NCBI GenBank assembly: GCA_015680685.1
Contig: MNCI01005975.1
Coordinates: 280,188-344,187 of the forward strand
Direction: 5' to 3'
DNA from: Gnetum montanum
Lineage: Eukaryota; Streptophyta; Gnetopsida; Gnetales; Gnetaceae
DNA: 64,000 nt
The position numbers and the translations under genes were made by a program. Below the pieces are notes generated by a model that was not told the origin of the DNA, did no database searches, and worked only from the letters and a program-made list of their open reading frames with translations. Positions 35,171-46,702 of the stretch are shown here, piece after piece. How positions within the stretch are numbered: position 1 is the first letter of the stretch; each line of letters starts with the position of its first letter.

Positions 35171-37483
35171 ATGGCTAAAACTAAAACTCCAACTCCAATT
35201 GGAATTAGCTTATTATTCTCAAAATCAGCCATGAATCTGCATCTTCTTCTTCTTCTCCAGTTGATGCATTTGATTTTGATATTGCAATTGCAACCGGCTC
35301 AATCTCAGCAGCAATCGACTACCTCCACGTACATTGTCAACACGGAGCCGACGGAGCGTCCCAGCGTCTACTCCACAGTGGACGACTGGCATGCCTCGCT
35401 TGTCTCCGATCCATCCAAAATCTCCTTCCAATACAAGTCCGCCTTCCACGGCTTCGCCGTGGAGCTCACTGCCGCCGAGGCGGAGCAGATGGAGTCGAAA
35501 CCGGGCGTCGTATCGCTAATGGAAGAGACCATGTACGATCTCCACACGACCCGGTCGCCGGCGTTCCTGAATCTCGCCACGGTCTCCGCCGTAGCAGACG
35601 GCGGCCGCGGCGTCATAATAGGCGTCCTCGACACCGGGGCGTGGCCCGCCTCCCGGAGCTTCGACGACGCCGGCATGCCTCCGGCGCCGGCGCGGTGGCG
35701 CGGCGCCTGCGACGGAGGCAACGGCTTCACCTGCAACAACAAGATCATCGGCGCGCGCTTCTTCAGTGGCCGGAGCAACGTCACGGCCAAGGCCCGCACC
35801 GCCGTGGACAGCGACGGCCACGGCTCTCACACGGCGTCCACGGCCGCAGGCGCGGCCGTGCCAGGCGCCGGCGTCTTCGGCTACGGCAACGGCACGGCGC
35901 AGGGCATGGCCCCGCGGGCGTGGCTCGCCGTGTACAAGGTCTGCGTGGCCCGACGCGGCTGCCCGTCGTCGCGGGTCCTCGCCGGCTTCGATGCCGCCAT
36001 CGCCGACGGCGTCGACGTCCTCTCCGTATCCATCGGCAGCAGCCGCACGCTCCAGTTCTACAACGACCCCATCGCCATCGGCGCCTTCGCGGCGCTCCGT
36101 CGCGGCATATTCGTCGCGTCGTCCGCCAACAACAACGGCCCCGCGCGCCGCACAGTCGCCAACTACGCACCGTGGCTCACCACCGTCGGCGCCACCTCCC
36201 TCGACCGCGCCTTCCCCGGAGTACTCGCCACGACCGACGGCCGCTCCTTCAGCGGAGTCGCGGCGTTCAGCGGGAAGACCTCCGCCGTCACCGGCCAAGT
36301 TCCGCTGATCACCGGCCGCGACGCCGTCGCCGCCGGCGAGGACGCCGACTTGGCGTCCGAATGCTACGCCACGTTTCTGGACGCCCAGAAAGTAAAAGGA
36401 AAAATAGTGGTCTGCGAAGATTCTTTCAACATAGCGTACCATACGTACGTCGTCCGCAGCCTCGGCGGCGTCGGCGTGGTCGAGGTTCGGAGCAACGACA
36501 CGCAGACGAGCTTCGTGCAGGAGGTGTACGAGCTGCCCACCATCGTGGTGGACTATGCCACCGGAGAGGCCGTGAAGGCCTACATCGCCGGCGCCAACGG
36601 CACCGCCGCGGGCACGATCCGGTCTGCCGGGACGGCGCTCGGAGTGAAGCCGGCACCGGTGGTCGCGACGTTCAGTTCGCGGGGACCGAGCCCGCTGTCG
36701 GAAGCGGACGTGCTGAAGCCAGACATGGTGGCCCCGGGCGTCAGCATCGTGGCGGCGTGGAGCGGCGCCTCGTCGCCCACCCGGGACACCGACGACCACC
36801 GGCGCTCGGCCTTCAACATCGACTCCGGCACGTCCATGTCGTGCCCGCACGTGGCCGGCATCGCGGCTCTGCTGAAGGCCGCGCGTCCGGCGTGGAGCGC
36901 CGGGGCGGTGCGCTCGGCTCTCATGACCACGGCGTACGTGACGGCCAACGCCGGGCGAGCCATCGTGAACGAGGAGTCTGGGGAACCCGCCACGGCCTAC
37001 GACGTCGGGGCCGGGCACGTGGCTCCGGCCTCGGCGCTCGACCCCGGCCTTGTGTACGACGTCGGCGTGAGCCACTACGTGGGGTACCTGTGCGGGCTCA
37101 ATTACACGGACAGCCACCTCCGGCGGTTCGGCATCAAAGCTGCCGACTGCGCCGGGGCGGCGACGACGGAGTTGAATTATCCGTCGTTCACGGTGGTTCT
37201 CGGCGCCGGCGGTGGCCGTGTCAGGCAGCGCAGGACGGTCACGAACGTGGGTTCGGCAACGTCAACGTACCGCGTGAGCGTCCAATCGGCCGCCGGTGTT
37301 GGCATTTCGGTGCAGCCGTCGGCCTTGTCGTTCTCGAAGGTGGGAGAGCAAAAGCAGTTCTACGTTACGTTCTCGGCGCAGACGGCGGCTTCGGCATCCA
37401 ACAGGACTGTGTTCGGCGCCCTCGTTTGGTCCGACGGTGCTCGCTCGGTGCGCAGCCCCCTGGTTATCTCTTTTGTGAGCTAA
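35171..37483 (+). CDS. Subtilisin-like serine protease (plant subtilase, S8A family)
   Basis: This 770-residue intronless gene encodes a secreted endopeptidase. Residues 21-45 form a signal peptide (MNLHLLLLLQLMH). The inhibitor I9 propeptide starts at STYIV (about 54) and ends near HTTRSPAFL. Catalytic residues are Asp154 (GVLDTGAWP), His217 (DGHGSHTAS), oxyanion Asn321 (SANNNGP, where most plant subtilases have AGNSGP) and Ser555 (GTSMSCPHVAG). A protease-associated insertion covers about 376-480 and a C-terminal Fn3-like domain about 668-770 (ELNYPSF, RTVTNVG). All key residues are present and length is normal. I chose 35,171 for the TATA position and good ATG context; 35,231 is also plausible. 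Third codon positions are almost all G or C. AATAAA at 37,583-37,588 is a likely poly(A) signal. Exact substrate and subfamily are not determinable. Confidence 0.95.
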   Translation: MAKTKTPTPIGISLLFSKSAMNLHLLLLLQLMHLILILQLQPAQSQQQSTTSTYIVNTEPTERPSVYSTVDDWHASLVSDPSKISFQYKSAFHGFAVELTAAEAEQMESKPGVVSLMEETMYDLHTTRSPAFLNLATVSAVADGGRGVIIGVLDTGAWPASRSFDDAGMPPAPARWRGACDGGNGFTCNNKIIGARFFSGRSNVTAKARTAVDSDGHGSHTASTAAGAAVPGAGVFGYGNGTAQGMAPRAWLAVYKVCVARRGCPSSRVLAGFDAAIADGVDVLSVSIGSSRTLQFYNDPIAIGAFAALRRGIFVASSANNNGPARRTVANYAPWLTTVGATSLDRAFPGVLATTDGRSFSGVAAFSGKTSAVTGQVPLITGRDAVAAGEDADLASECYATFLDAQKVKGKIVVCEDSFNIAYHTYVVRSLGGVGVVEVRSNDTQTSFVQEVYELPTIVVDYATGEAVKAYIAGANGTAAGTIRSAGTALGVKPAPVVATFSSRGPSPLSEADVLKPDMVAPGVSIVAAWSGASSPTRDTDDHRRSAFNIDSGTSMSCPHVAGIAALLKAARPAWSAGAVRSALMTTAYVTANAGRAIVNEESGEPATAYDVGAGHVAPASALDPGLVYDVGVSHYVGYLCGLNYTDSHLRRFGIKAADCAGAATTELNYPSFTVVLGAGGGRVRQRRTVTNVGSATSTYRVSVQSAAGVGISVQPSALSFSKVGEQKQFYVTFSAQTAASASNRTVFGALVWSDGARSVRSPLVISFVS

Positions 37484-38059
37484 TCTAACGATGATGATGA
37501 TTGAATGAATCATTCTCTATCTCCGACAATTGGAGATAAAATTTGATTTCAAGTTAATCTTGAGACTAAAACCAATGATTTGAATAAACAATGTTTGCCT
37601 TCAAATTTTGAAAATTCAGTCCACAAGAGCACAAGTCAACCAGAAAGATTGTTGATTTTAACGGGATCGCTGAGCTTTGAAACAACTGTTCAGCATTTAA
37701 TACGTCCTCCCCCATGCAAGGATAATATGGTGTATTAGTAAAATTTTACGATAGAAGCCTCCTTTGAATAACGCTTTATTCACTCTAACCAAAAGATGCT
37801 TATCACTGGTAATTTTATTGTTTGCTCTTTATGATCTCTAATGAGAAAGGGTGGTTTCAAAAAATGTGATTTCAAAATGAAATTTTCAAAATTTTAACGG
37901 ACATTTTAAACCCAAGGATTTACAAGAAAGATTAGAAATTTCTTAAAACATTTTTAGAGTGGATAATAATAAGGTGTTAGCCTAGTCATAAAACTCTTGA
38001 TTTGGAAATCTCAATTATTAATTAATTATTAATTAAAGGTTGTTTGATTATGTGAGATC
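37484..38059. other. Subtilase 3' flank with a SINE-like head
   Basis: No gene is present. The poly(A) signal AATAAA is at 37,583-37,588. At 37,970-38,018 lies a second copy of the tRNA-like head also found at 31,890 (GGTGTTAGCCTAGT). Its B box is lost where ATTAATTA repeats replace it. Confidence 0.5.
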
Positions 38060-38680
38060 TTAAAAAAAATGAAGAACAATATCTTTCTCACTTTTCCTTT
38101 TTAAATCAATTATGACTTATATGACATTCAAGCAGATACTTTCTCAAGTTTGTTAAGCTAGAGTTATCAACCTTGGACCGCTTTTAGGTCACATTGCTTG
38201 ATTGAGACAAGACAACATTCATTTAATCATTCAATAGATAAGGGCAATAAAGACTTACATACGACATTCAAGCAAAATATTTTGCTCAAGTTCATTTAGC
38301 TACAGGTATCAACCTTGGACCTTTTTTACGTCTTATTGCTTCTTGATTGACACAAGACAACATTGACTTAATCATTTAATAGATAAACACAATTAAGACT
38401 TAGATATGATATTGAAGCAAAACACTTGCTCAAGTTCGTTGAGCTAGAATTATCAATCTTGGCCACTTTTAGGTCTTACTACTTCTTGATTGAGACAAGA
38501 CGTCAATCAATTAATCATTCAAGTGATAAACACAAATGAAGAACATGTCTTTCTCAATTGTCCTTTCTTAAATCAAATTAGACTTAGCAATTACATACAA
38601 GCTAAATACTTGCTCAAGTTCTTTAAGCTAGAGTTATTGACCTTGGACTACTTTGTTAATGGCATTTTTAAGAATCATTA
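38060..38680 (+). repeat. ~140-bp tandem repeat, four units
   Basis: Each unit runs GACTTA, then a TATGACATTCAAGC-like word, CTCAAGTT, TTAAGCTAGAGTTATC, CTTGGACC, TTTTAGGTC, TTGATTGAGACAAGAC and TTAATCATTCAATAGATAA. Units start near 38,115, 38,250, 38,397 and 38,581. The last repeats the 48-bp lead-in (AGAACATGTCTTTCTCA) also found before unit one. They are diverged, so this is an old local array downstream of the subtilase. Confidence 0.75.
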
Positions 38681-39054
38681 AGAACATATCAAAAACATGT
38701 AATTTTTTTCATTCTAATATAAGTGACACCATAGGGTATTCATGGTATGAAATTGAGAACTAAATATGTTAAGAAGTTCTTAACCATAGTATAGTATTTC
38801 TAGAATTGTATTATGAACATAGATAAAAACTTGATGGAAGACCTATGTTATCACTTATACTAGTAAAAAGCTTTCAACAGCCTTCTTCAATTGCATTACT
38901 ACTAAAACTAAAATTAAACTTTTACTTGCAGCCACTAAGATCCTTTTGAATCTATCAAGCATAGCATTTTCAAAATTCCTTTAACAAATATTTTTTAAAT
39001 TAATAACTCAACGTTTCCTATTAAAATCAAACTTGTAATCTAGGATTTCAATGT

Positions 39055-39950
39055 TGATGAGTGGTGAAGGTACCCCTACATCCAACCATACAAATGACAA
39101 GCATTCACGCATGATCTAGTTGAATTCCGTGGACTCTATAATTTTTTGCTGCACTAATTCTCTAGGAAGTGAACTAGGAGTTTGGAATGTTTGTTGTCTT
39201 CCCAACTACACTTGTAAAGCTCAAGGGTATGGTTTAATTGTAATTGAGGCACATGATTTTTATCATTTTGTGTTTTATGGTTTTGGTACTTGACATAAAT
39301 AGGATAAAGAATAAAGTAATTTAATGTCTACTTTAATCTAATTGACTAACTATTGTGTAACTAGTCCTAACATAAGTATCTGATCCCACTTGTTGTACAC
39401 ATCCTGAACACATATAGCATTGTTAGGTTACCAAGCATTAAGTATTGCTAGGATTACCAAATGTCATACGCATGCTCGAAGCAATCATACTTATGTGTTT
39501 ACTTAATTGCTATTTAGCTTATCTCTCTTAATTACTTAATTAGATTAATTACTGAGGAACATTGAATAAATAATTGAAAACATTAAATGCATGAATAAAA
39601 CATTTAAGTTATCCTGAATGTTCCAAGCTTTATCAAGAAGCTCGTCTTTATTGCCACACACTATCATGCTTAGGTATAATAGTGTTCAAACAAAGATTTG
39701 TACACTCAATGACTCCTACTGTAGGCACTTGAAAAAATTTTTTAACTCTCGAATAGAAAAACTGCAAGAGCTTCACGACAACTATGACAAGATGATGCCT
39801 AAACATGGCAAGTTGGCACGTATTTATAAGTAAGAATAGACCCTACATTGACAAGGCCACATCAATGCATCAAATGATGTGTCGATGGGGCCTAGTCAAT
39901 AGGGCCTAGTCGATGAGGCCTTGTTGACGCGACCAATTCGTGACTCATCA
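39055..39950 (-). repeat. E3 3' LTR
   Basis: This LTR is 896 bp, with termini TGATGAGTGG and GACTCATCA. The minus-strand TATA box TATAAATACG lies at about 39,822-39,831. Between it and the LTR start is an array of 18-19-bp words (GGGCCTAGTCAATAGGG, GGCCTAGTCGATGAGG). The U3 is therefore only ~130 bp and most of the LTR is transcribed. The polypurine tract (minus TTGTGGGGGTA) abuts it at 39,951-39,962. Confidence 0.9.
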
Positions 39951-39964
39951 TACCCCCACAACTA

Positions 39965-42900
39965 AATGAAAACTCATCCTCGAGTTCTTTACAAAATTGG
40001 GGAAGGTATGGGATTATTAACTAGCATATGACTCAACAGGACTACATGACAAAACTGAGTGCTTGGGTGTACGAATCAACAAAATTACAAATTGTGGTGT
40101 TCATGACATACAACTGAACACTAAACAAAAATTAGACAACACATCCTCTGATGGCATGAAGACAACTAAAAAGATCACATGATCCCAGGCAGTGGAGGCT
40201 CCTAAGGCTCCAATGGACCCTCTCCAACTTTAGGCATGTGTAGTAGTTGAGGGTGTTGTGGCTATCTAGTTGCTGCTACAACTTCTGGTGGAAAACGAAA
40301 AGCATCTAGCAATGCTTTCGTTTTTTCCTTCTTACTCTTGGGATCATGCATGGTCCACGTAGCTTCATCAATGTGGGGTAGAATGAGCAGATCCCAAGGA
40401 CAAGGAATTGCTGGGAGCATCTCCTTAGCATTAACAACCCAAGTAGTAAATTGTTTACGTTTGATATCAAATGCCTTGACTATGTCCTACAGCTCCTGAT
40501 AGTCATTCATTCTCCTGGCTAGGATTTCAGTAGTTGATTGTTGATCAATGAATCATGCCTTAAGAACTTTGAATTTAGCATGTGCCATGTCAAGCTTTTG
40601 CTTGGTGTCCTTGTGATGCTTGAACTTGGCGTTGTACAGCAAGTACGAGCTAGCCACCTATTTTTCAAGCTCTAACCATGGTCATTCAGTAGTCAGCATT
40701 GCCAGATTTTCATATCGGAGATTGGCCAATTTCATATATTTTGTCATTTCTTCAATTTGCAACTCCTTTATGCAAATCTCCACTTTGTTATAAGCATCTA
40801 TCCCATCAATGATAGGCTACAAAACTTCTCTTTCTTGTTGGAGTTGCTAGAGGGCCTCATTTTCTTTTGCCTTAACCACTTGGATATGCTTCTCATTCAC
40901 CTCCTTCTATAGGCCAACTTGGTCTCTATAGTGATTCTTGACTCTCTCAAATTTGAGAGCCTCATTCTTCCAAGTGGTAATTTCAATGGTATATTTTTGG
41001 CGTAAGGCACAAACTTCCTCCATAGATAAATTGTGATTTTTTGCTACCAATTTCCTCAATTCTCTATTTGCTTTGGCTAGCTACTCTTGTTGTTAATGGA
41101 TGAATTCTTGCATTTGTTATTTTTATGCATTAACATTTCATAGGCAATGGTTTTTTGTGGTCAATGTTTTATTTTCCTGGCATGTTTGAACCAAGTCCTT
41201 TTGAACTGAATAGGTCTTTACTTTGGTCATGATCTGGTTAAAGATAGACATCACCATTCCCTCCTCAACTTATTTTAATCATTCTTAAAGCTGTTAAAAA
41301 GCTTCATCTTTGGTTATTACAGGGTTGAGGAGTGCAAGGTCAGCAAAGCGAGCATGTGATTCAACAACCTCCATGGTCAAGCATTAGTTTTGTGCTTGAG
41401 CCATTTCAAGTTGCCCTTCCAAGATGATACATTTCTCCTTTGCCTTGAGCAACTCTAACTAGGTTGTGGTAATGTTGTCCAAAAACTCAAAGATGTTTGG
41501 AATTAGTTGCATGATCCCCACTAGTTAGTCCAACAACTCTTCATGCTAGGCTACACTCAATCTTCTATTAACAATTCTTGTGGACATCTATACATCTCAA
41601 AGTGTAAATATGTCTAGTACAAATGCCATAGGTGCATTAAGTGCTTTCATGATTCTATCAACAACCACTTTTGTAGCTGTCTCCTACCCTTAGTGTTGCA
41701 TCACCAATACAATTGCCTTCTCATCCTCCTCCAAGCACATTGAAAAGAAGGCAACATTCTTAGAGATTTCTGGGAATAGATGGTGTTGAGATAGATACAT
41801 TGTTACCTCTTAGGCACTGGGATTCGATCTCATGGATAGTTGCATTCATTGGACTAAGAATATTAATCCACCTTCCTCCATCTAACTAATTGCTCAAGCC
41901 ACCTCATTAAGGTGACTCATCACATGTCAATATACAAATGGATCTCCACCACTTGTTCTTGCTCGTTGCTCTTGCTCACACAAGTGCTATTCTTGGATTT
42001 TGTGCAAACATTCAATGGCTACATGGGCCTTTGATGTTGTTTCTTGAGTGGGTGGTGGAGGTGGCGGTTGTTGCTCCTCTTCCTTAGACATGGAAATTTC
42101 ATCATTTTGGACCAAGAGGCTATAAGAGTATGTGTGATCATGTTATTTGTGTAGTAGATTATTCCTACCCTTTTGCAAAGTTTTCAAATAAGACATGAAA
42201 AAGGCAGGGTTTTCCTTCCACATTCATTCTCTTTGAAATGCTTTTCTATCTATAGATAGATTAATTATGGAAGGTTTTCTAGAAATCTCTCACTTAGAGT
42301 GCTGCATGCTTAGGTGAAGAAGGTAGTCACCTTACTGGGCCTCACCATCGGATTGAGGTGATAGGCTGTTATCTCGAAGTATAGGTGCTTTGCCAATGTG
42401 AGTACACCAAACTCCTTGCGGTCAACCTCGTAACACCACTGGGTCCACTCCTTTTTGGCCTTTGGATCAACTTTCACAAACAACTTTGCCAGTTTTTTTC
42501 CAAAATCAGGCAACCTAAGAGCTTGCACGATAGCTTCAACTGAGTAAGACACCTAAATGTCCTCGATCTTCACAATGGAACCTACCTTTCTATTGTTCCA
42601 AAAGAGGTACATTTCTTCCATGTACCACTTTCCACTAGAAGTGATGATTGGCCACATGGAAGAGGTTTGCAATTGTGTCTTTACCTTTGCTAGAGCATGT
42701 TCTAAAAATGGCTTGAAGTTCAATTCCTAGAGAACTAAGCGTTGGACATCACATAGCTTGATTGTGTCAAGGCAAGCTCATGTTAGTATGACTTTAAGTC
42801 TCAGTACGAGCCCTAGTGCCTTCCCTCACTATGATTGTTCTATTGCAACCTCTTCCTCGGGAATCTATTGAATAGATTCCACTTTGGGCTCCTTCCAAAG

Positions 42901-43029
42901 AGGTCCTATTACATGGGTTTCTTCTGCTTGTTCTTGGGCTTCTTCTTGTTGATCCCTTCTAGTTTTGGGTCATTTCTTCCTTGGTTGAGGTGGTTCTCCT
43001 TCCTGTGGTCGTTTCAGTCTCAGTGCCAT
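39965..43029 (-). pseudogene. E3 ORF3: transposon-protein-like domain plus coiled coil
   Basis: ATG at 43,029 begins MALRLKRPQEGE, then GPLWKEPKVES. The domain core at 42,310-42,552 reads SYSVEAIVQALRLPDFG, FGVLTLAKHLYFEITAYH and RPSKVTTFFT, followed out of frame by NECGRKTLPF-like sequence. The coiled-coil part spans about 41,780-40,180 (KCIILEGQLEMAQAQN-like, then KWSMDD-like blocks). It ends shortly before the PPT. Stops and frameshifts make it non-functional, but it is the only copy with both ends of the ORF uninterrupted by insertions. Confidence 0.6.
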
Positions 43030-43342
43030 TTGTAATTACAACATGACCATGGGTTAGCAATTATTGTGTAACATGAAACAATTGGGATATCGTATCTCGT
43101 TAGGAAGGTTACACCTAGCTAAGTTATAATTATGGTAGATTTGATCAATTTTAATCATTAATTGATTTGTATCTTAATATTAATAAGTGATTATAGTCAT
43201 ATTAGAGGGTGTTGGAAAGGTCAAACTCTCAAAAAGTGATGGTTCAATATCATTATATTCCTTAACCCTTTGGGAAAATTAGAAAAATTTTCAAAAAAAT
43301 TCTCATTAGAAATCTTAAGGTTTTCAACTCCCATGACTAAAC
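43030..43342 (-). other. Putative leader intron of E3 ORF3
   Basis: The donor has decayed to AG/GTTTAG at 43,342 and the acceptor to ACAA before ATGG at 43,030. The 313-nt span and positions match the E1 and E2 introns. Both sites were therefore lost after insertion, or the copy was never spliced. Confidence 0.4.
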
Positions 43343-43489
43343 CTCTAGTAGTTGTAGGATCAAAGAATGAAGTGATTTGGACAAACGGTTAGGAAGTTAT
43401 GGGCTCTGGAAGGTTTAGGGCTCAAAAAAATGGCAAAAACTCCTCTCTTGTTGTGAAGTAAATGATAAAAGTTTTAAAGTGCTCAGCGA

Positions 43490-43497
43490 TATTTATA
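43490..43497 (-). promoter_or_regulatory. TATA box of E3 ORF3 internal promoter
   Basis: On the minus strand TATAAATA lies 148 bp before the leader-intron donor, against 131 bp in E1. E2 lacks the segment. Conservation in two independent, decayed copies argues that it was functional in the source element. Confidence 0.5.
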
Positions 43498-43499
43498 GA

Positions 43500-45059
43500 C
43501 TTTTTGTGTCGTGTTGATAGGTGTTGACCACCATTGACTTTGGTCAAACTTTAAAAATACAAGTTTTTAAGTGAAATTAGAGTCAAATAGAAGCCCAAAA
43601 AGCCATGAACATGATGAAGATAGTAGAAGAGGTTGTTGAAGTTTAGAAAATTTAGAAATTTGAGAAAATGATTGGAGAATGAGATTTATGAAAGTTTTAA
43701 GGAGCACTGAGCTAGATGCACAATGGAGCATGGGAAAGATATGATTGTGATAATGTCTAAGGTAGGGGGCTTAACTATCCAAACCAAGAGATGTGCAAGT
43801 GGGTCCTCCCCATAGCAGGCACATGTCATTTTTCCCTTGCATAACATTAACTAAGGAGTTCACTAGCCCCACAGTCGATTAATGATTATGAAAAGTTAAG
43901 GACCAGCCAGGAAGAGTCTATCCAAGAATTCCAACATGTTAGACTAAGACATCAAGTATAACATAGAAACTGGTAGTGAAGTGAGTTATGGCAGGATAGA
44001 TGGATGACTAAAAAGATGGGATGAAATCCTGAATTGAGGTCATAAGAGGTCCCTTATGGCGTGACTTGCAAAGATTCATCCTTAGTCTAGACCAAATCCA
44101 ACTACTTTTAGTGACTTCACATCACAACTTCAAGATGGATCCACCCCCTCAAGACACAAGATTGCTTCCACAAAATGACCACCATTTCATAAAGAGAAGA
44201 AAAGAGAAGAAGGAAGTGAGAGAGGACCTTAGTTAGAGTGGACCTTTAGGTAGGGGTAACATGTCTTTCTGGTCCTATAACTAGTGCTTGTAGCTTGTTT
44301 ATTTGTCTAAGGGGTTTGCTTTGAATTCCCATCATGCTTTTTTTTTTCTGAAATGGGAATCACACCATGCAAAGATTTTATTTAACTTTTTGTTATTGGT
44401 TGACTCAGAATAGTAAGAAGTTAATAAAAATACTCAAGCACCTAAGTAGAAGAGTACAAAGAGTATTGAGTTCCCCTGAAGTTACACCTTGTGCAAACCT
44501 TTGAATCCTTCCCAATTTTGGAAACTACCAAGGGCACAAATTTATTAAAAGTTTGTTTAATGAAAAGGGACCTCAAACTTCCAAAACAAGGAAATCTATA
44601 GAGTTTGTGGATGGGTGGATGATGTGGAATCACTACCTATTCCATGAAAAATAAACCATGTCTTAGTCAGCAGTTATCAGAATTCAAAAATAAAAACCAA
44701 ACGTTAACAATCAAAACATTAAGCACAAACCACCATTAGTAAATGACAACATTAGCACTATGTCCTATGGTAAGAAAGCACTTTTATTAGCAAAAATAAT
44801 GAAAAGTTACACACAAAGTAAAATATATAAAAAAGTATAAAATATTCAAGAAATATAAAACATACTAACAATGTTGTACAACAAAGATTGAGAAAATCAA
44901 TATAGTGAAAATCCAAAAAGAGGTAAAAATCAACAAAGTGTAAACCAAAAATTTGTAAAATAAAAAGTGAAAAATTTAGGAGGCATGTGTATGGTTAGCA
45001 CAAATGACCATATCCATCACAAATAGATTGAAGGAAAGAGATGCAAAATATAGAGCATG
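43500..45059 (-). other. E3 INT-to-ORF3 spacer
   Basis: This non-coding sequence is homologous to the spacers of E1 and E2, for example ATGGGTGGATGATGTGG near 44,610 and the CACATGCCTCC stretch near 44,985. No ORF is conserved among the three copies. Confidence 0.6.
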
Positions 45060-45439
45060 GTTGTCCATCCAATGAGGTAGTAGTTGCACTGGCTTGTCTT
45101 GGCTCTAGGAAAGGTTTCACTTGCTCGATGTTAACTAACTACTTTCTATGTGAGCTCTCAAGTTTGTAGATTAACATGGTCCCAAAGGGATAGGTTTCAT
45201 CAATTATATAAGATACCTCCCACAATGTTTGGAACTTTGTTTTCTGGGGTACATGTGTGGGGTTTTAGTAGAAAACCTTATCTCCAAGTTGAAATTTTAC
45301 TTGCTAGATTCTAAGGTCATGGCTCTTCTTGTTGTATGCCTTATGCACTTCATTCAAAGATAGGGTCATCAATTGGTTTTCATCTAGCACTTTCAAGTTG
45401 ATCAATCTTCCTCTTTGTGCTAAGCTCAAGTTGAGGTCT
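45060..45439 (-). pseudogene. E3 integrase C-terminus (truncated by T1)
   Basis: The minus-strand translation includes DLNLSLAQRGRLINLKVLD, TLSLNEVHKAYNKKSHD, VKFQLGDKVFY and EVSYIIDETYPFGTM. It is colinear with E1 10,500-10,850 and E2 24,060-24,440. The upstream part of pol is displaced beyond the window by T1. Confidence 0.8.
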
Positions 45440-46702
45440 TGTACCATCCGAAATCGTCGGTCTCCGGCTGGAAGGAAACAGAGACCGTGGGATCACAGGA
45501 CATGCACAGAAGATCCTACCTTCACCTAAGGGTGAGCTGGAATGAACGAAGGCAGAGTACCTTGGGTGGTTTGCACACGGATCAGACAAGGATTTTCCCA
45601 AATGTACACCGAAGTGCTATACGCTGGGTTATACATAAACGGCGCAACAAGCATGGATCAGAGCGTAAACAGTGAAACGGATGCGAACAGAGCATAGATG
45701 TAAACAAACGTAAACAGTGAAACGGATGTGAACAGAGCGTAGATGTAAAAAAACGTAAACAGAGTAAATGCAACAATTAATGCAAACAGTAAACGATTTT
45801 GGGAAGAAAATGTAACAATGGCATTACAGAATGAAAATACAATGCACTGGTCTAAAGCAGTTGTGATGGGAACACAAGGCGGACGAAAAGCCCCGATGGG
45901 TGCAAGGATGACTGGGCTGGTTCACACTGTAGGCGCAGCGTAGAGGCTGTATGCTTAGCATACAGGGTTGTCCAACATAAAAGGTTTTTTTGTGCTCTGG
46001 TTCTCAGCGTCTCTGCTCTTTGGTATGCTCTAGGATTTTTTCCAACCATCTTGGATCAAGTGGAAAATTGTGGCTTTTATACCGGTTGTTACGCTAGACT
46101 CAGGTTGGGCGACACGTGGCGCGTTGACTGGGTGCAAAAGCGTAAAATTTACAAATGTACAATATATTATATCTGCTGGGCGTATACGTTGTATCAGGTA
46201 GGCGTAGACTCTGGGCGTATACGCTGGATGTGCTGGTGTATGCAAACTTGGGCGATGCTATGGATGCTGGGCGTATACGCTGATGATGGCTGGGTGTATA
46301 CACTGGGGCGTATACGTTGACGTGGTGGGCGTATACGCCCCGGCGTATACGCTGATGATTGTTGCCTTGTGCCAAATCTTGCTCTGCAGTGCTGTTTCCA
46401 TGCCGTCTTTGGAGATTTCATGCCAGACGTAAACATTTGCTGTGCCTGCTGAGCGTACATGTGAGGTGTGTATGCTGGGCGTATACGCTAGGCGTATGGG
46501 CTTATACGCTGGGCATACACGCTAGGTGTATACGCTGAGAATGTCGAGCGTATACGCTGGGACTGCATACTTAGTGAAAATCAAGCATCTTGATCTCTGA
46601 AGTTGCCATGCGTGACACCAAATGTAGCCGTGGTCGTCTGTGGGCCTCGGGGACCTGCTTTTTGCTGGAGAAGTACCAAGCTCAAAATTTTGTGGTGTTT
46701 CA
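45440..46702 (-). repeat. T1 3' LTR (inner boundary uncertain)
   Basis: The outer end is sharp: E3 integrase stops and TGTACCATCCG begins at 45,440. The inner end is not provable without the 5' LTR. One option is the CA at about 46,702, followed by TTGGCCCCTCTTTA, whose minus strand (AAAGAGGGG) would be the polypurine tract. The interior carries the GCGTA-type motif array. Confidence 0.5.
45620..46560. repeat. GCGTATACGC palindrome array in the T1 LTR region
   Basis: Perfect 10-bp palindromes lie at 46,215, 46,271, 46,329, 46,343, 46,479 and 46,548. Many one-mismatch forms (GCGTATACGTT, GTGTATACGC) and GCGTAAAC/GCGTAGAC half-forms surround them. Spacing is irregular, so this is a motif-rich region rather than a satellite. 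The same motif recurs at 52,285-53,280 and 63,639-64,000. Confidence 0.75.

Larger units (their letters stand above)
39055..45439 (-). mobile_element. E3: Athila-type element, 3' half, interrupted by T1
   Basis: In minus direction the visible part is: integrase C-terminus, spacer, ORF3, PPT and 3' LTR, all colinear with E2. At 45,440 the sequence changes abruptly to the T1 LTR terminus. The rest of E3 must lie beyond 64,000, so its target duplication (left flank AATGT) cannot be tested. Confidence 0.88.

Noticed and set aside
35516-37488. Long ORFs overlapping the subtilase in other frames (615 codons plus strand 35,641-37,488; 533 codons minus strand 35,516-37,117; several shorter)
   Set aside because: They are Arg/Pro/Ala-rich translations of a GC-rich coding region, where stop codons are rare in all frames. 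Only the subtilase frame has domain motifs and catalytic residues.
13009-43029. ORF3 as a retroviral-type envelope gene (it is in the env position)
   Set aside because: No signal peptide, transmembrane helix or cleavage site is visible. The sequence fits a transposon-protein-like domain plus coiled coil instead.
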